The notes beneath the pieces are model-generated. The model did no database searches, had not been told where the DNA came from, and saw only the letters and a list, made by a program, of their open reading frames with translations. From Bacillus ndiopicus (GTDB lineage: Bacteria > Bacillota > Bacilli > Bacillales_A > Planococcaceae), in contig NZ_HG964413.1 of assembly GCF_000612805.1 (NCBI RefSeq), forward strand, positions 1 to 52,394: a stretch of 52,394 nt of DNA, given 5' to 3'. This document shows, piece by piece, positions 35,593 through 44,738 of the stretch; within the stretch, counting starts at the first letter, position 1; each line of letters opens with the position of its first letter. The translations under genes and the position numbers were made by a program.

Positions 35593-35733
35593 ATTCTACT
35601 AAATTTAGTGCCAATCATTACAATGCTACTAAGCCACGCTATCATTCAATTAAACCAAATAATTAGCGGAGTACTTGTGCTAGCAAGCATCCTTATTTCC
35701 TTTGTTATGAATGATAAAAACGAGCAATTTTAA
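35593..35733 (+). pseudogene. Truncated copy of the eamA 3' end
   Basis: Matches 32078-32215 at DNA level over its whole length with substitutions and one 12-base in-frame deletion; CCAATCATTACAATGCTACT is identical. It encodes LVPIITMLLSHAIIQ through LVLASILIS and ends in-frame at TAA 35731. No start codon or upstream part is present. The lanthipeptide genes lie between the intact gene and this fragment. Confidence 0.85.
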
Positions 35734-35761
35734 TGTACTCATACTGTTTCTTCATATAAAT

Positions 35762-35810
35762 AAATAACGCGAGGAATCAATGTTAAGAATGTTGATTCCT
35801 CGCGTTATTT
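35762..35810. terminator. Large perfect inverted repeat
   Basis: A 19-bp perfect stem (AAATAACGCGAGGAATCAA, 35762-35780, and its complement 35792-35810) with an 11-base loop. It lies after the end of the decayed minus-strand gene. T tracts are modest on both sides, so termination is likely but not certain. Confidence 0.65.
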
Positions 35811-35841
35811 CCCCAATTTTGAAAATTGACCCTTCCTTTAA

Positions 35842-36813
35842 TTAAGCTTTCTCTAGATATCTAAAAAATGCATCTAAGTTCTTTTGAAGCTTGTCCCGTG
35901 TTCCAGAACTGCTTAATTCAATAATACTTGGCAAAAAGCTTTCCTTATTCGATTGATCCGTCTTTTCAAAAGGATTCACTATGTTTGAAGTCTCAATCTG
36001 CTTCTTCCAGTCAGCATAATTTTTAATTTCTTCTTTAAATATATCTGGTCTTTCACTATGCGTTCTCTTACTCCAATCTAATGCATACTTCATAGCCGAT
36101 AACATTTTTTCTTTATCATTTGTTTATAATGCCTCATTCATCATAGACTTATATTGACTCCATGCAGGATAATCAGCCTTCTCCATTAAATCAAACTCAT
36201 GCACATAATCATCAGGTGCGCCTACCAATGGTCCTTTAGGAATATCATATTGAATTTTTTCATTATCGCTTACTTTTCCGTTTAGCCCAATTTTAGCGAT
36301 TGCATCTATTGCACTCATAAATTCAACTGCTTTGTATTTCCCAGCTAGTGCTCAGAAAGATACTTTGCTTTCTCAATTCCTAATGATATAAGCTCCGCTC
36401 GCTCGTGCGCTGATAAAGTTCCATCATGTGTAAGGAGATTGTCGTTAATAATGCTATAAGCAGCATCTATTACGTAGTCATCCAACCCTTTTAGGCTATT
36501 CATTAACTTTTCATTCAGTTGAATATTTGGGATAATTCGTTTCGCTACATTTTGTACTACTGCTCCAGAATTTTCAAATTCCTTTTGCATTTGTTCAATT
36601 TCTAATCATTCTCTCCATTCAGATTTTAGCTTTGAAAGGCCCATCTCATCGACCTTTTTTTGAAACGCCACTTTTGCTTCTTCTGAGATTTCTACAAGCG
36701 TACTCTCCTAAATTTGTTCCATTCTTATCTTCGCTGGCATTGTGATGCACCCTAACATTACTATGAACTATTGAAGTTGTAGCTTTATTATAATAATTCG
36801 TTATTACATTCAT
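35842..36813 (-). pseudogene. Decayed gene, about 320 codons, unknown function
   Basis: Four successive open pieces form one ancestral reading frame. Start is probably MNVITNYYNKATT at 36813. A frameshift near 36700 follows GTNLGE; the text resumes as TLVEISEEAKVAFQKKVDEM. A TGA at 36608-36606 interrupts SEWRE/LEIEQMQKEF. A frameshift near 36347 separates KAKYLSEH from LAGKYKAVEF. A TAA at 36126-36124 interrupts SMMNEAL/TNDKEKMLS. The C-terminus NLDAFFRYLEKA is intact. The flavour is like uncharacterised Bacillus proteins of the DUF4885/DUF6033 kind, but I am not sure. With four lesions it cannot make a full protein. Confidence 0.85.
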
Positions 36814-37024
36814 TATACCTACCATAGAATTAGTAAATAACAGGATACTTAGGTAAATATAGTCCATTCCAAACGAGAAACCCCGTATTAAATTAGGGCG
36901 CTATTTATTATTCAATAATGGGATATAAAGTAAAACTTCAATCCATAGTGGGTTTTCCTCATCCCTTCTGATTGCTAGTGTCGCTACGCTAAATTGCTCC
37001 TGCAGTTACTCGTCGTAGAAGTTA

Positions 37025-37510
37025 TTACTGCCCATTTATGTGAGATAAATACAAGCTCATAATAATTAACTCGCCTTTACTTCCCTCTCTTCTAACACCA
37101 TAATCTACAAAGCCGCACTTTTCGTACAAACTTTGAGCTACGCTGTTTCCAACATTAACTGCCAAGACGATTTCATTAATATTTGGGAAATTACTTTTTG
37201 TGAACTCAGGAAGTAATTTTAACGCTTTTTTAGCATGACCCTGCCCAAGAAATCGAAAATCTGTAGAAAAAGCTCTTAATAAAATAGCTGATGTATTTTC
37301 AGAATAAGGTTTAACCCCATCTTTTTCGTGTAAGGTAAAGAAAGTAACGAGATTATTATTTTCCATGGCTAATATAGAATGACGAGTTATATCCTTTATT
37401 TGCTTTTCAATACATGCTTGTGGGGTATCAGTATAATTTAATTGTTCTTCAGTCAATATATAATCGGCTATTAAACTATCAAATTTTTTCTCATAAAAAA
37501 CTAATTCCAT
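37025..37510 (-). CDS. GNAT-family N-acetyltransferase
   Basis: 161 residues. The acetyl-CoA-binding region is RFLGQGHAKKALKLLPEF (Q/R-x-x-G-x-A type), followed by the beta-bulge segment EIVLAVNVGNSVAQSLYEKCGF, both hallmarks of GNAT. The ATG at 37510 follows GAGGTGG and is preferred to a GTG three codons upstream. Substrate unknown. Stands alone; 36814-37024 upstream of the decayed gene holds nothing recognisable. Confidence 0.87.
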   Translation of the reverse strand: MELVFYEKKFDSLIADYILTEEQLNYTDTPQACIEKQIKDITRHSILAMENNNLVTFFTLHEKDGVKPYSENTSAILLRAFSTDFRFLGQGHAKKALKLLPEFTKSNFPNINEIVLAVNVGNSVAQSLYEKCGFVDYGVRREGSKGELIIMSLYLSHINGQ

Positions 37511-37760
37511 AACTTCCACCTCATTATGTAATAAAATATACTAGCACTAATTGTACAAATTAAAACATAGTTTGTACTATTAAGGCTAGCATATTTTCAA
37601 TTTATTAAATATAAATATTAAAGAGATTAAACTATCTGTAGGAAATTATACAACCTATTTGGGAGCGTTTATCTAAATTAATCAATTATGCATCTCTAAT
37701 GTGGAATTCTTATTTCCAATAAATAAAACAATGATTAGGAAATTTAAAGGGGTTTTAAAA

Positions 37761-38606
37761 ATGTACAATGAAACAGCAAAAAATATTAGAGAAAATTTAA
37801 AAGCCGATTGCTCGAAATGCTTTGGGCTTTGTTGCACAGCACTTAACATTGTCGCATCAAGTGATTTTGCAATAAATAAACCGGCGGGGACACCTTGTCC
37901 CAACTTACAAAAGGATTTTCGATGTAAAATTCATAAGAACTTAAGAGATACAGGATTTAAGGGATGTACAGTGTTCGATTGTTTAGGGGCTGGTCAAAAA
38001 ATCTCTCAAGACACTTTTAATGGCCAAAGCTGGCGGGAGCATCCTGAAATCGCCGAAAAAATGTTTCGCGCATTTCCTGTGATGGAACAACTATATGAAA
38101 TGATTGCTTTTATTGCGGAATCATTAACTTATAATATTTCAGATTCATTGCGGAATCAACTAAATGAACAATTAAGAAAATTGCAGAATTTAACGGATAT
38201 AAATGCTGATAAATTATTGTCATTAGATATCATGAGTTGTCGGTTACCTGTAAACGAATTACTTTTAGAAACAAGTGAATATATTCGAGGTCAGCTAAGT
38301 TCAAAGGTGTTTAAAATTAAGAAAGGGCAGCGACTTAGAGGCGCTGATTTTATTGGTAAAAATTTAAAAGGTAAGGATTTAAGAACGACTGATTTTAGAG
38401 GCGCTTATTTAATTGCAGCAGATCTGTGCAATTCAGATTTAAGAGGTGTTGATTTTATTGGAGCAGATTTGCGTGATGCAAATTTAAGTGGTGCCAATCT
38501 TTCTACAAGTATGTTTTTAACTCAAATGCAAATTAATTCAGCAAAAGGCAATAATAAATCTATTTTACCAAAGCATATTCAATTACCGCCTCATTGGGTG
38601 AATTAA
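37761..38606 (+). CDS. Cys-cluster plus pentapeptide-repeat protein
   Basis: 281 residues from the ATG at 37761 (AAAGGGG site; the frame is open further upstream). The N-terminal part has a YkgJ-like cysteine cluster: CSKCFGLCC at residues 17-25 and further Cys at about 46, 55, 69 and 74, suggesting a metal or Fe-S site. From about residue 210 come some ten pentapeptide repeats, A(D/N)LxX (ADFIGKNLKGKDLRTTDFRG and on), forming a right-handed beta helix. Such two-part proteins occur in Bacillus; their function is not known to me. Confidence 0.85.
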   Translation: MYNETAKNIRENLKADCSKCFGLCCTALNIVASSDFAINKPAGTPCPNLQKDFRCKIHKNLRDTGFKGCTVFDCLGAGQKISQDTFNGQSWREHPEIAEKMFRAFPVMEQLYEMIAFIAESLTYNISDSLRNQLNEQLRKLQNLTDINADKLLSLDIMSCRLPVNELLLETSEYIRGQLSSKVFKIKKGQRLRGADFIGKNLKGKDLRTTDFRGAYLIAADLCNSDLRGVDFIGADLRDANLSGANLSTSMFLTQMQINSAKGNNKSILPKHIQLPPHWVN

Positions 38607-38678
38607 TTTCATTTGATAACTAGTCGCAACTGTAAAGCTTTTATTAGGGTTTAAACAACTAACTTTATATAATTTTTT

Positions 38679-38720
38679 ACATTGCACTACGTTCTAATTA
38701 TTAAAAACGTAGTGCAATGT
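38679..38720. repeat. 15-bp perfect inverted repeat
   Basis: ACATTGCACTACGTT (38679-38693) and its exact complement (38706-38720) around a 12-base AT loop, between convergent genes. No proper T run follows on either strand, so it is not a classical terminator. Confidence 0.7.
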
Positions 38721-38800
38721 GAATTATAATCGACCTACTAAAATTCCCCAATAATCTCCATTAATTAAACTTTCTTATTACAGACATTCAGGCTACTGCG

Positions 38801-39394
38801 TTATTTAACGCCAAATAAATAGATTGCTCTAGTCGCAAATTGCTCAAGCATATCTTTTGGAAAATTTCCTACAGACGATAGGCACAATCCGAATAATAAA
38901 CTGATATAAGAAATCGCGATAATTAAAGGCTCTCCCTCTGACAATTGTTGCTCGTTTTGACCATTTACGATTAATTCTATAAGCCGTTGTTGTAGCTCAT
39001 TTGTTTGCTTGTTAATCTCAGCAAATATTACAGGGAATTTTTCATATTGACCAATTACTTGTACTAGTAATTGCAAATATACATCTTGAGCATTAAAAAG
39101 GAAAATATGCTTTCTAATCATCGCCTCTATTTCTTTTGGATAAGATGTTGGGCTTACATTAAAGTCCTTCAATTCTACAATGAGCGGTTGAAATGGTTGC
39201 ACAACACATGTATAAAAGAGCTCCTCTTTACTGCCGAAGTATGTTGCAACAGTGCCAAAGCCTACTTCTGCCTTTTTTGCAATATCAGCCATCGTTGTTG
39301 CCTCATAGCCATTCTCCGCAAAAAGTGCTATTGCTGCCTCCAAAACTCGTGCTTTTTTTAATTCCATTTTTCGTGCCACTTTATCACTAACCAT
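38801..39394 (-). CDS. TetR-family transcriptional regulator
   Basis: 197 residues. Helix-turn-helix at about 15-60 (ARVLEAAIALFAENGYEATTM... GFGTVATYFGSKEELF), then a helical ligand-binding domain. The start follows GGGTGTGAG. A perfect palindrome lies 18 bases upstream of the start. Ligand and targets are unknown; no transporter adjoins it. Confidence 0.92.
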   Translation of the reverse strand: MVSDKVARKMELKKARVLEAAIALFAENGYEATTMADIAKKAEVGFGTVATYFGSKEELFYTCVVQPFQPLIVELKDFNVSPTSYPKEIEAMIRKHIFLFNAQDVYLQLLVQVIGQYEKFPVIFAEINKQTNELQQRLIELIVNGQNEQQLSEGEPLIIAISYISLLFGLCLSSVGNFPKDMLEQFATRAIYLFGVK

Positions 39395-39412
39395 TTCTCA
39401 CACCCACTTTTG

Positions 39413-39426
39413 ATTGATTAATCAAT
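39413..39426. promoter_or_regulatory. Likely TetR operator
   Basis: ATTGATTAATCAAT, a perfect 14-bp palindrome between a TATAAC -10-like box and the tetR start. This is where an autoregulatory TetR-type operator would lie. 39427-39675 otherwise shows no gene. Confidence 0.55.
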
Positions 39427-39675
39427 TTCATGTTATAATAGTTAAAAATGGAAAGCAAGGGGAGGTCGTTCTTTAAACCACTTAAAGTATACGATTCTAA
39501 AAGCACTTTCTCTTTGCATTGAAAATAATATTTTTTAGAGTTATTTTCAATCTTACTTAAACTAACTAATATACTTTTTATTATTGGAATATGAGTTGAC
39601 ACATATTTCAATCCAAAGGACAATGATAATATATATCTTGTACAATTTTTTAAATCATTGAAGGGATGGTACATT

Positions 39676-40725
39676 ATGAGATTCTTTGACCGCATTAAAT
39701 TTGATGGGTTACGTTCAAGAGATTGGGTTATTTACAAATACCCAAAAGAAGATATACGACTTGGTAGTACACTTATTGTAAACGAAGGGCAAATTGCGTT
39801 GTTTGTAAAAAACGGACAGGTATGTGATGCCTTTTCTTCTGGTTCATATGTGCTTTCTACAAACAACTTACCTATTATCGGCTCTCTATTAAATTTGGCG
39901 TATAGTGGAAAGACGCCCTTTACAGCCGAAATTTATTATATTAACTTAACTAATAAGCTTGATTTGTATTGGGGTACTACCAATCCTATCCAACTAATTG
40001 ACCCTAAATACTTTGTGAAGCTACGAATTCGTGCATTTGGTCAAATGGCCTTACGTATTGATAACTATATGCTATTCTTTTCAGAGCTTATTGGTAGCAT
40101 GACTTCAGATGAAATTGTCCAGTATGAAATGGTACAAGAATATTTCCGAGGTCTATTGATTACAAACATTAAAACCGAGCTAGCAAATAAAATTATTCGA
40201 GAAAAAATCTCAGCTTTGGAAATCTCAACAGAGTTAGCAAATCTATCCCAATCCATGAAGCAAATCGTTAAAGAGAAATTTCATCAATATGGTTTTTCAT
40301 TATTAAGTTTCCATATAAACTCAATTGATTTCCCAGATGAAGATTTTGAAGAAATTAATAAAATTTTAACATCCCGCGCTAGATTTGAGATTATGGGGGA
40401 TGACCGTTACACAACTGAGCGAAGCTTTGATGTTTATGAGGATGCAGCAAATAATCGAAATAATATGACGAGTTCGGTTGTATATAGTAATGTCGGTTTA
40501 AATACTTTCAATGAAATATTTTCAAGTATGGAACAACACCTTAAGCCATTGAAAAATATGAATACACAGGGAGTAATTTGCCCTTCATGTAATTTTAAAA
40601 ACAACAACAATGCAAACTTTTGTGCAAACTGTGGCAAAAATTTCAGACAATCTACTTGTTCTTGTGGTGCAACATTAGACCCCAATTCTCGATTCTGTCA
40701 CAATTGCGGTGCAAAGGCTAATTGA
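39676..40725 (+). CDS. SPFH-domain protein with C-terminal zinc ribbons
   Basis: 349 residues. An SPFH/band-7-like domain (about 20-250; from WVIYKYPKEDIRLGSTLIVNEGQ) of the YdjI/virion-core-like type is followed by a linker and two zinc ribbons: CPSCNFKNNNNANFCANC and CSCGATLDPNSRFCHNC. No membrane segment is seen. Start chosen at MRFFDR after AAGGGATGG. It is followed after 27 bases by a TM2/zinc-ribbon protein, so the two may act at the membrane together. In B. subtilis YdjI is linked to the membrane protein YdjH and phage-shock-like stress; a similar role here is an inference. Confidence 0.82.
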   Translation: MRFFDRIKFDGLRSRDWVIYKYPKEDIRLGSTLIVNEGQIALFVKNGQVCDAFSSGSYVLSTNNLPIIGSLLNLAYSGKTPFTAEIYYINLTNKLDLYWGTTNPIQLIDPKYFVKLRIRAFGQMALRIDNYMLFFSELIGSMTSDEIVQYEMVQEYFRGLLITNIKTELANKIIREKISALEISTELANLSQSMKQIVKEKFHQYGFSLLSFHINSIDFPDEDFEEINKILTSRARFEIMGDDRYTTERSFDVYEDAANNRNNMTSSVVYSNVGLNTFNEIFSSMEQHLKPLKNMNTQGVICPSCNFKNNNNANFCANCGKNFRQSTCSCGATLDPNSRFCHNCGAKAN

Positions 40726-40752
40726 TTAGTTTACGTTTAGGAGGCTTCTTTA

Positions 40753-41163
40753 ATGAGTAATTTAAAATGCTCTCAGTGTGGTGCGCCTGTTGAAGCAAAC
40801 AGAGTACAATGTAAATATTGTGGAGGGAAATACGACATAGCTTCTCAAACAACAGCACAAAACAATATGAATGAGCCCACATTTCAGCAGCAAAACTTTC
40901 AAGCATCTGTTAATACAGAGTCCGCTTCAGGTGTTGATCCCTCGTGGCCAATTAAATCTAAGGGGCTTGCTGCTTTTTTAGCTATTTTTTTTGGTGGGCT
41001 TGGTATCCACAAGTTTTATCTAGGGCGTCCTTGGATGGGACTTATATATCTATTCTTCTGGTGGTCGGGTGTTCCAACTGCTATCGGTATAATTGAAGGT
41101 CTTGTTTATTTATTACAAAGTGAACATAATTTCCAAATGAAAAATTATGTTCGTACTAACTAA
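40753..41163 (+). CDS. TM2-domain protein with N-terminal zinc ribbon
   Basis: 136 residues: zinc ribbon CSQCGAPVEANRVQCKYC (residues about 6-23), Gln/Asn-rich linker, then a TM2 domain at about 68-130 with two membrane segments (LAAFLAIFFGGLGIHKFYLG and WMGLIYLFFWW). Paired with the SPFH gene upstream. Confidence 0.88.
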   Translation: MSNLKCSQCGAPVEANRVQCKYCGGKYDIASQTTAQNNMNEPTFQQQNFQASVNTESASGVDPSWPIKSKGLAAFLAIFFGGLGIHKFYLGRPWMGLIYLFFWWSGVPTAIGIIEGLVYLLQSEHNFQMKNYVRTN

Positions 41164-41169
41164 TATGAC

Positions 41170-41213
41170 AAAAAGCATCGTACAATTGATTTCTCAATGT
41201 ATACGATGCTTTT
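41170..41213. terminator. Bidirectional terminator between TM2 gene and serS
   Basis: AAAAGCATCGTA pairs with TACGATGCTTTT around a long loop, with A and T runs on both sides. Serves both convergent genes. Confidence 0.85.
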
Positions 41214-41218
41214 TAATT

Positions 41219-42505
41219 TTATTTCCCTTGCGCGGCAATTACTGTTTTCCCACCCATGTAAGGTACTAATACTTCAGGAATTTTGACGCTGCCATCTGCT
41301 TGTTGGTAGTTTTCTAAAATTGCAGCTACAGTACGACCAATCGCTAAGCCAGAGCCGTTTAATGTGTGTACGAATTCCGGTTTTGCACCTAGCTCACGAC
41401 GGAAACGGATGTTTGCGCGACGTGCTTGGAAATCTTCAAAGTTTGAAATTGAAGAAATTTCACGGTACATATCTTGCGTTGGGAACCATACTTCCAAGTC
41501 ATATTTCTTCGCTGCTGTAAAACCTAAATCAGACGTATTCATTAACAGCTTGCGGTATGGAAGTTCTAATAATTTTAATACTTTTTCAGCATGACCTACT
41601 AATAGCTCTAATTGCTCGTAAGATTCTTCTGGTTTTACGAAACGCACAAGCTCCACTTTGTTAAATTGGTGCTGACGGATAAGTCCGCGTGTATCGCGAC
41701 CTGCTGAACCTGCCTCAGAACGGAAGCAAGTGCTATAAGCAGCAAAGCCTTTTGGTAGCATTTCTCCGTCTAAAATTTCATCGCGGTAGAAGTTCGTTAC
41801 AGGCACTTCCGCTGTCGGTGCTAAGAAGTAATCTAAATCCTTTAATTTAAATACATCCTCTTCAAATTTTGGTAAATTCCCTGTACCAGTTAATGAATCT
41901 CGATTAATAATAACAGGTGGTAGCATTTCCTCATAGCCATGCTCCTCTGAATGTAAATCCATCATAAAGCTCATTAACGCACGCTCTAAACGAGCACCTA
42001 GTCCACGATAAAATAGGAAGCGGCTTCCAGTTACTTTTCCCGCACGTTCAAAATCAACAACTTGCAAATCTGTTGCTACATCCCAGTGTGGTTTTGGTTC
42101 GAAATCGAATGCTGTTATTTCTCCCCATGTGTACACTTCAACGTTGTCATCCTCTGTTTCCCCGACAGGAACTGATTCATGCGGAATGTTTGGCAAACGC
42201 ATCATCATATCTTCGAATTTTTCTTCAACAGCACGTAATGCTTCATCAAGCGTTTTTATTTCTTCTCCTACTTCGCGCATGCGTGCAATCACATCATCCG
42301 CGTTTTCCTTATTACGCTTCATTACTGAAATTTGCTCAGACACTTTATTGCGCTCAGCTTTTAATACTTCCGTTTTGGCAATTAAATCACGACGTTCTGT
42401 ATCTAATGCCTCAAACTGATCGAAAGTCCCTAAATCCTCATTGCGTGTAAGCAATACTCTTTTTACTTCTTCATAATTGTCTCGAATACGTTTAATATCT
42501 AACAT
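41219..42505 (-). CDS. serS: Seryl-tRNA synthetase
   Basis: Class II synthetase charging tRNA-Ser (and tRNA-Sec where present), 428 residues. The N-terminal coiled-coil arm spans about 30-100. Motif 2 is [21 protein letters not shown] and motif 3 contains [16 protein letters not shown]. Controlled by the T-box leader upstream. Confidence 0.97.
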   Translation of the reverse strand: MLDIKRIRDNYEEVKRVLLTRNEDLGTFDQFEALDTERRDLIAKTEVLKAERNKVSEQISVMKRNKENADDVIARMREVGEEIKTLDEALRAVEEKFEDMMMRLPNIPHESVPVGETEDDNVEVYTWGEITAFDFEPKPHWDVATDLQVVDFERAGKVTGSRFLFYRGLGARLERALMSFMMDLHSEEHGYEEMLPPVIINRDSLTGTGNLPKFEEDVFKLKDLDYFLAPTAEVPVTNFYRDEILDGEMLPKGFAAYSTCFRSEAGSAGRDTRGLIRQHQFNKVELVRFVKPEESYEQLELLVGHAEKVLKLLELPYRKLLMNTSDLGFTAAKKYDLEVWFPTQDMYREISSISNFEDFQARRANIRFRRELGAKPEFVHTLNGSGLAIGRTVAAILENYQQADGSVKIPEVLVPYMGGKTVIAAQGK

Positions 42506-42553
42506 ATTTCTTCCTCCATTCTTTTTACTTTATTACATTAATGCGCTAAAACG

Positions 42554-42801
42554 ACAAAAAAGCCCTCATCCCCTAAAAGGGACGAGAGCTACCCGCGTTG
42601 CCACCCTAATTGAATAAACAGGCAATGTTTATTCCACTTCGTTCATAACGGCTTTAGTCACCGGTCTTTGCCTACTATTATTTTCAGCAAGACAACTCAA
42701 GGATGGATTCACAAGTGTTTTTATTAGCTTGCACCGACCGCTAACTCTCTTCAAAAAACGAGCTTGTTACTATTTCCTATCATCGCATTATCTTATAATT
42801 T
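42554..42801 (-). promoter_or_regulatory. T-box riboswitch of serS
   Basis: Leader RNA that senses uncharged tRNA-Ser. The T-box reads AGGGTGGCAACGCGGG on the minus strand (42607-42592), followed by the terminator GTCCC-TTTTAG-GGGA stem (42590-42561) and T run. The Stem I specifier is probably TCC at 42707-42705 (in GAATCCATCC), a serine codon. The T-box is certain; the specifier is likely. Confidence 0.93.
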
Positions 42802-42807
42802 GCATTC

Positions 42808-42836
42808 ATTGTACTATAGCTTATTTTTTTTGGCAA
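42808..42836 (-). promoter_or_regulatory. serS promoter
   Basis: Minus strand: -35 TTGCCA (42836-42831), 17-base spacer, -10 TACAAT (42813-42808), just before the T-box leader. Confidence 0.75.
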
Positions 42837-42893
42837 CTCGTAACAAGCAATGATGATTATTTTTACGTATAATGACGTTGAGGTGATTTGCTT

Positions 42894-43586
42894 ATGCAAA
42901 AGACAAAAATTATCGTTGTCGATGATGAAAAGGAAATTGCAGATTTAATATCCTTACATTTAGAAAAGGAATTCTATGATGTGATTACATGCTATGACAG
43001 CACAAAGGTACTTGCCATATTACAAAATCAAGCAATTGATCTCATAATATTAGACATTATGATGCCAAATATGAATGGCTATGAATTAACAGCACAAATT
43101 CGCAAAAATTTTAATATGCCAATCATTTTTGTTAGTGCCAAAACTTCTGATTTTGATAAAGTGCATGGACTTGCTATAGGTGCTGATGATTATATAACAA
43201 AGCCTTTTACTCCAATTGAATTAGCTGCTCGTGTTAATGCACAGCTTAGACGATTTAAAACATTAAACACACCAGTTTCCACTACAACACCTATATTGCA
43301 ATACGGCGGATTAGTCATTTTACCAGAGCAACGTGAGGTAAAACTCTATGATGAAGTGCTTGATTTAACGCGCAAGGAATTTGATATCTTATATTTACTC
43401 GCTAGCCACCCTAAAAAGGTATTTAGTACTGAAAATATTTTTGAAGAAGTGTGGAAAGAAGCTTATTTTGAAGCTGCTAATACTGTGATGGTGCATATAC
43501 GTACTTTACGTAAAAAATTAAAAGAGGATAAAAAAAACCAGTTTATTAAAACTGTTTGGGGAGTAGGTTATACGTTTAATGATTAA
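42894..43586 (+). CDS. vanR: OmpR-type response regulator, VanR-like
   Basis: 230 residues from the ATG at 42894, after GAGGTGA. Receiver: VDDEKEI, phospho-acceptor Asp in LIILDIMMPNMNG and Lys in ITKPFTPIE. DNA-binding winged helix at about 130-230 ends with VWGVGYTFND. The stop overlaps the kinase start by 8 bases. With the kinase and a D,D-carboxypeptidase downstream, the set resembles vanRS-vanY, but no vanHAX ligase genes are present. Confidence 0.85.
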   Translation: MQKTKIIVVDDEKEIADLISLHLEKEFYDVITCYDSTKVLAILQNQAIDLIILDIMMPNMNGYELTAQIRKNFNMPIIFVSAKTSDFDKVHGLAIGADDYITKPFTPIELAARVNAQLRRFKTLNTPVSTTTPILQYGGLVILPEQREVKLYDEVLDLTRKEFDILYLLASHPKKVFSTENIFEEVWKEAYFEAANTVMVHIRTLRKKLKEDKKNQFIKTVWGVGYTFND

Positions 43587-44670
43587 GCAATTTCATAATT
43601 TCCGTGTTCAGATGGCATTTCTATTCGTTGTTAGTATGTCACTTTCGGGCGCGATTACAGGCACTCTTTTCTCCATCCTACGCTGGTACTATCAGCAAAA
43701 TGTTAATGCTGACACTCGCTTAGCTGCTTGGCGCCAAACTATGCGAGCTTTTGGTGATACTAATGCCTTTCTAATTGTATTTGTTCCCTTGTCATTTGTT
43801 ATGTTTATGTTACTAACCAAAAAATATACTGGCTACTTTAATACAATTTCCACAGGCATTCGTCATCTAGCAAACGGTGATTTTTCGCAGAAAATTCATA
43901 TCGAAAGTCGCAGTGAATTCGGTGGGCTTGCTGAGCATGTAAATGTTGCTGCAAAAATGCTACAAGAAGCGATTGAACGAGGTGACTTTTCTGAAACTAG
44001 TAAAAATGAGTTGGTTGTTAATTTAGCTCATGATTTACGAACCCCTCTCACATCTGTACTCGGTTATTTACATTTAATTTTACATGATGAAAGCTTATCA
44101 GAGGAACAAAAAAGGCATTTTTTAACGATTGCTTATACAAAAACTGGACGGCTAGAAGGGCTAATCGATACATTATTCGAAGTGACCAGACTAAACTACG
44201 GGATGCTCCCGTTAAAGCAAACGACCTTTGATGTTGGACACCTTTTATTACAGCTTTCAGAGGAAATGTATCCGATTATTGAACAAGCTAATCTTACTAC
44301 TCGTACCACGATTGAAGACAATTTATTTGTTCATGCAGATGGTGAACTTTTAGCCCGTGTTTTTGAAAATTTAATGACGAACGCTTGTCGCTATGGCGCA
44401 GACGGGCAATATATCGATATTACTGCAAAAACAGTAGGCGATACTATTGAAATTCGCATTTTTAATTATGGTAGCACCATTCCTGAAGAAGATTTACCTC
44501 ATTTATTTGATATGTTTTATACAGCCGATAAATCTCGCTCTTCAGAACATAACAGTACAGGTTTAGGCTTATTTATCGCTAAAAATATTATTGAGCAGCA
44601 TGAAGGAACAATTTCAGTTACAAGCTCACTAAAAGAGACATGCTTTATTATTAATTTAAGAAAAATTTAA
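43579..44670 (+). CDS. vanS: Sensor histidine kinase, VanS-like
   Basis: 363 residues: two membrane segments (about 10-32 and 59-80), a HAMP linker, the H box NLAHDLRTPLTSVLGYL, N box ENLMTNACRYG, and DLPHLFDMFYTADKSRSS with GTGLGLFI-type G box. The short external loop between segments fits VanS-type cell-wall stress sensing. Its last codons contain TTTAAG repeats that may be VanR sites for vanY. Confidence 0.85.
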   Translation: MIKQFHNFRVQMAFLFVVSMSLSGAITGTLFSILRWYYQQNVNADTRLAAWRQTMRAFGDTNAFLIVFVPLSFVMFMLLTKKYTGYFNTISTGIRHLANGDFSQKIHIESRSEFGGLAEHVNVAAKMLQEAIERGDFSETSKNELVVNLAHDLRTPLTSVLGYLHLILHDESLSEEQKRHFLTIAYTKTGRLEGLIDTLFEVTRLNYGMLPLKQTTFDVGHLLLQLSEEMYPIIEQANLTTRTTIEDNLFVHADGELLARVFENLMTNACRYGADGQYIDITAKTVGDTIEIRIFNYGSTIPEEDLPHLFDMFYTADKSRSSEHNSTGLGLFIAKNIIEQHEGTISVTSSLKETCFIINLRKI

Positions 44671-44694
44671 GAAATACCCTGCGAATTATTTAAG
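44655..44694 (+). promoter_or_regulatory. Possible response-regulator boxes upstream of vanY
   Basis: TTTAAG occurs at 44655, 44666 and 44689, giving spacings of 11 and 23 bases. OmpR-type regulators often bind direct repeats at an 11-bp period. The first two overlap the end of the kinase gene, so chance is possible. Confidence 0.4.
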
Positions 44695-44696
44695 TT

Positions 44697-44730
44697 CTCC
44701 TCATTATTATGAAAAGTAATAATGAGGAGG
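44697..44730 (+). promoter_or_regulatory. Hairpin enclosing the vanY ribosome-binding site
   Basis: CTCCTCATTATTA pairs perfectly with TAATAATGAGGAG (13 bp, 7-base loop). The GAGGAGG ribosome-binding site of vanY at 44724-44730 is in the right arm, so the folded RNA would block translation. Confidence 0.75.
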
Positions 44731-44738
44731 AAAAATAA

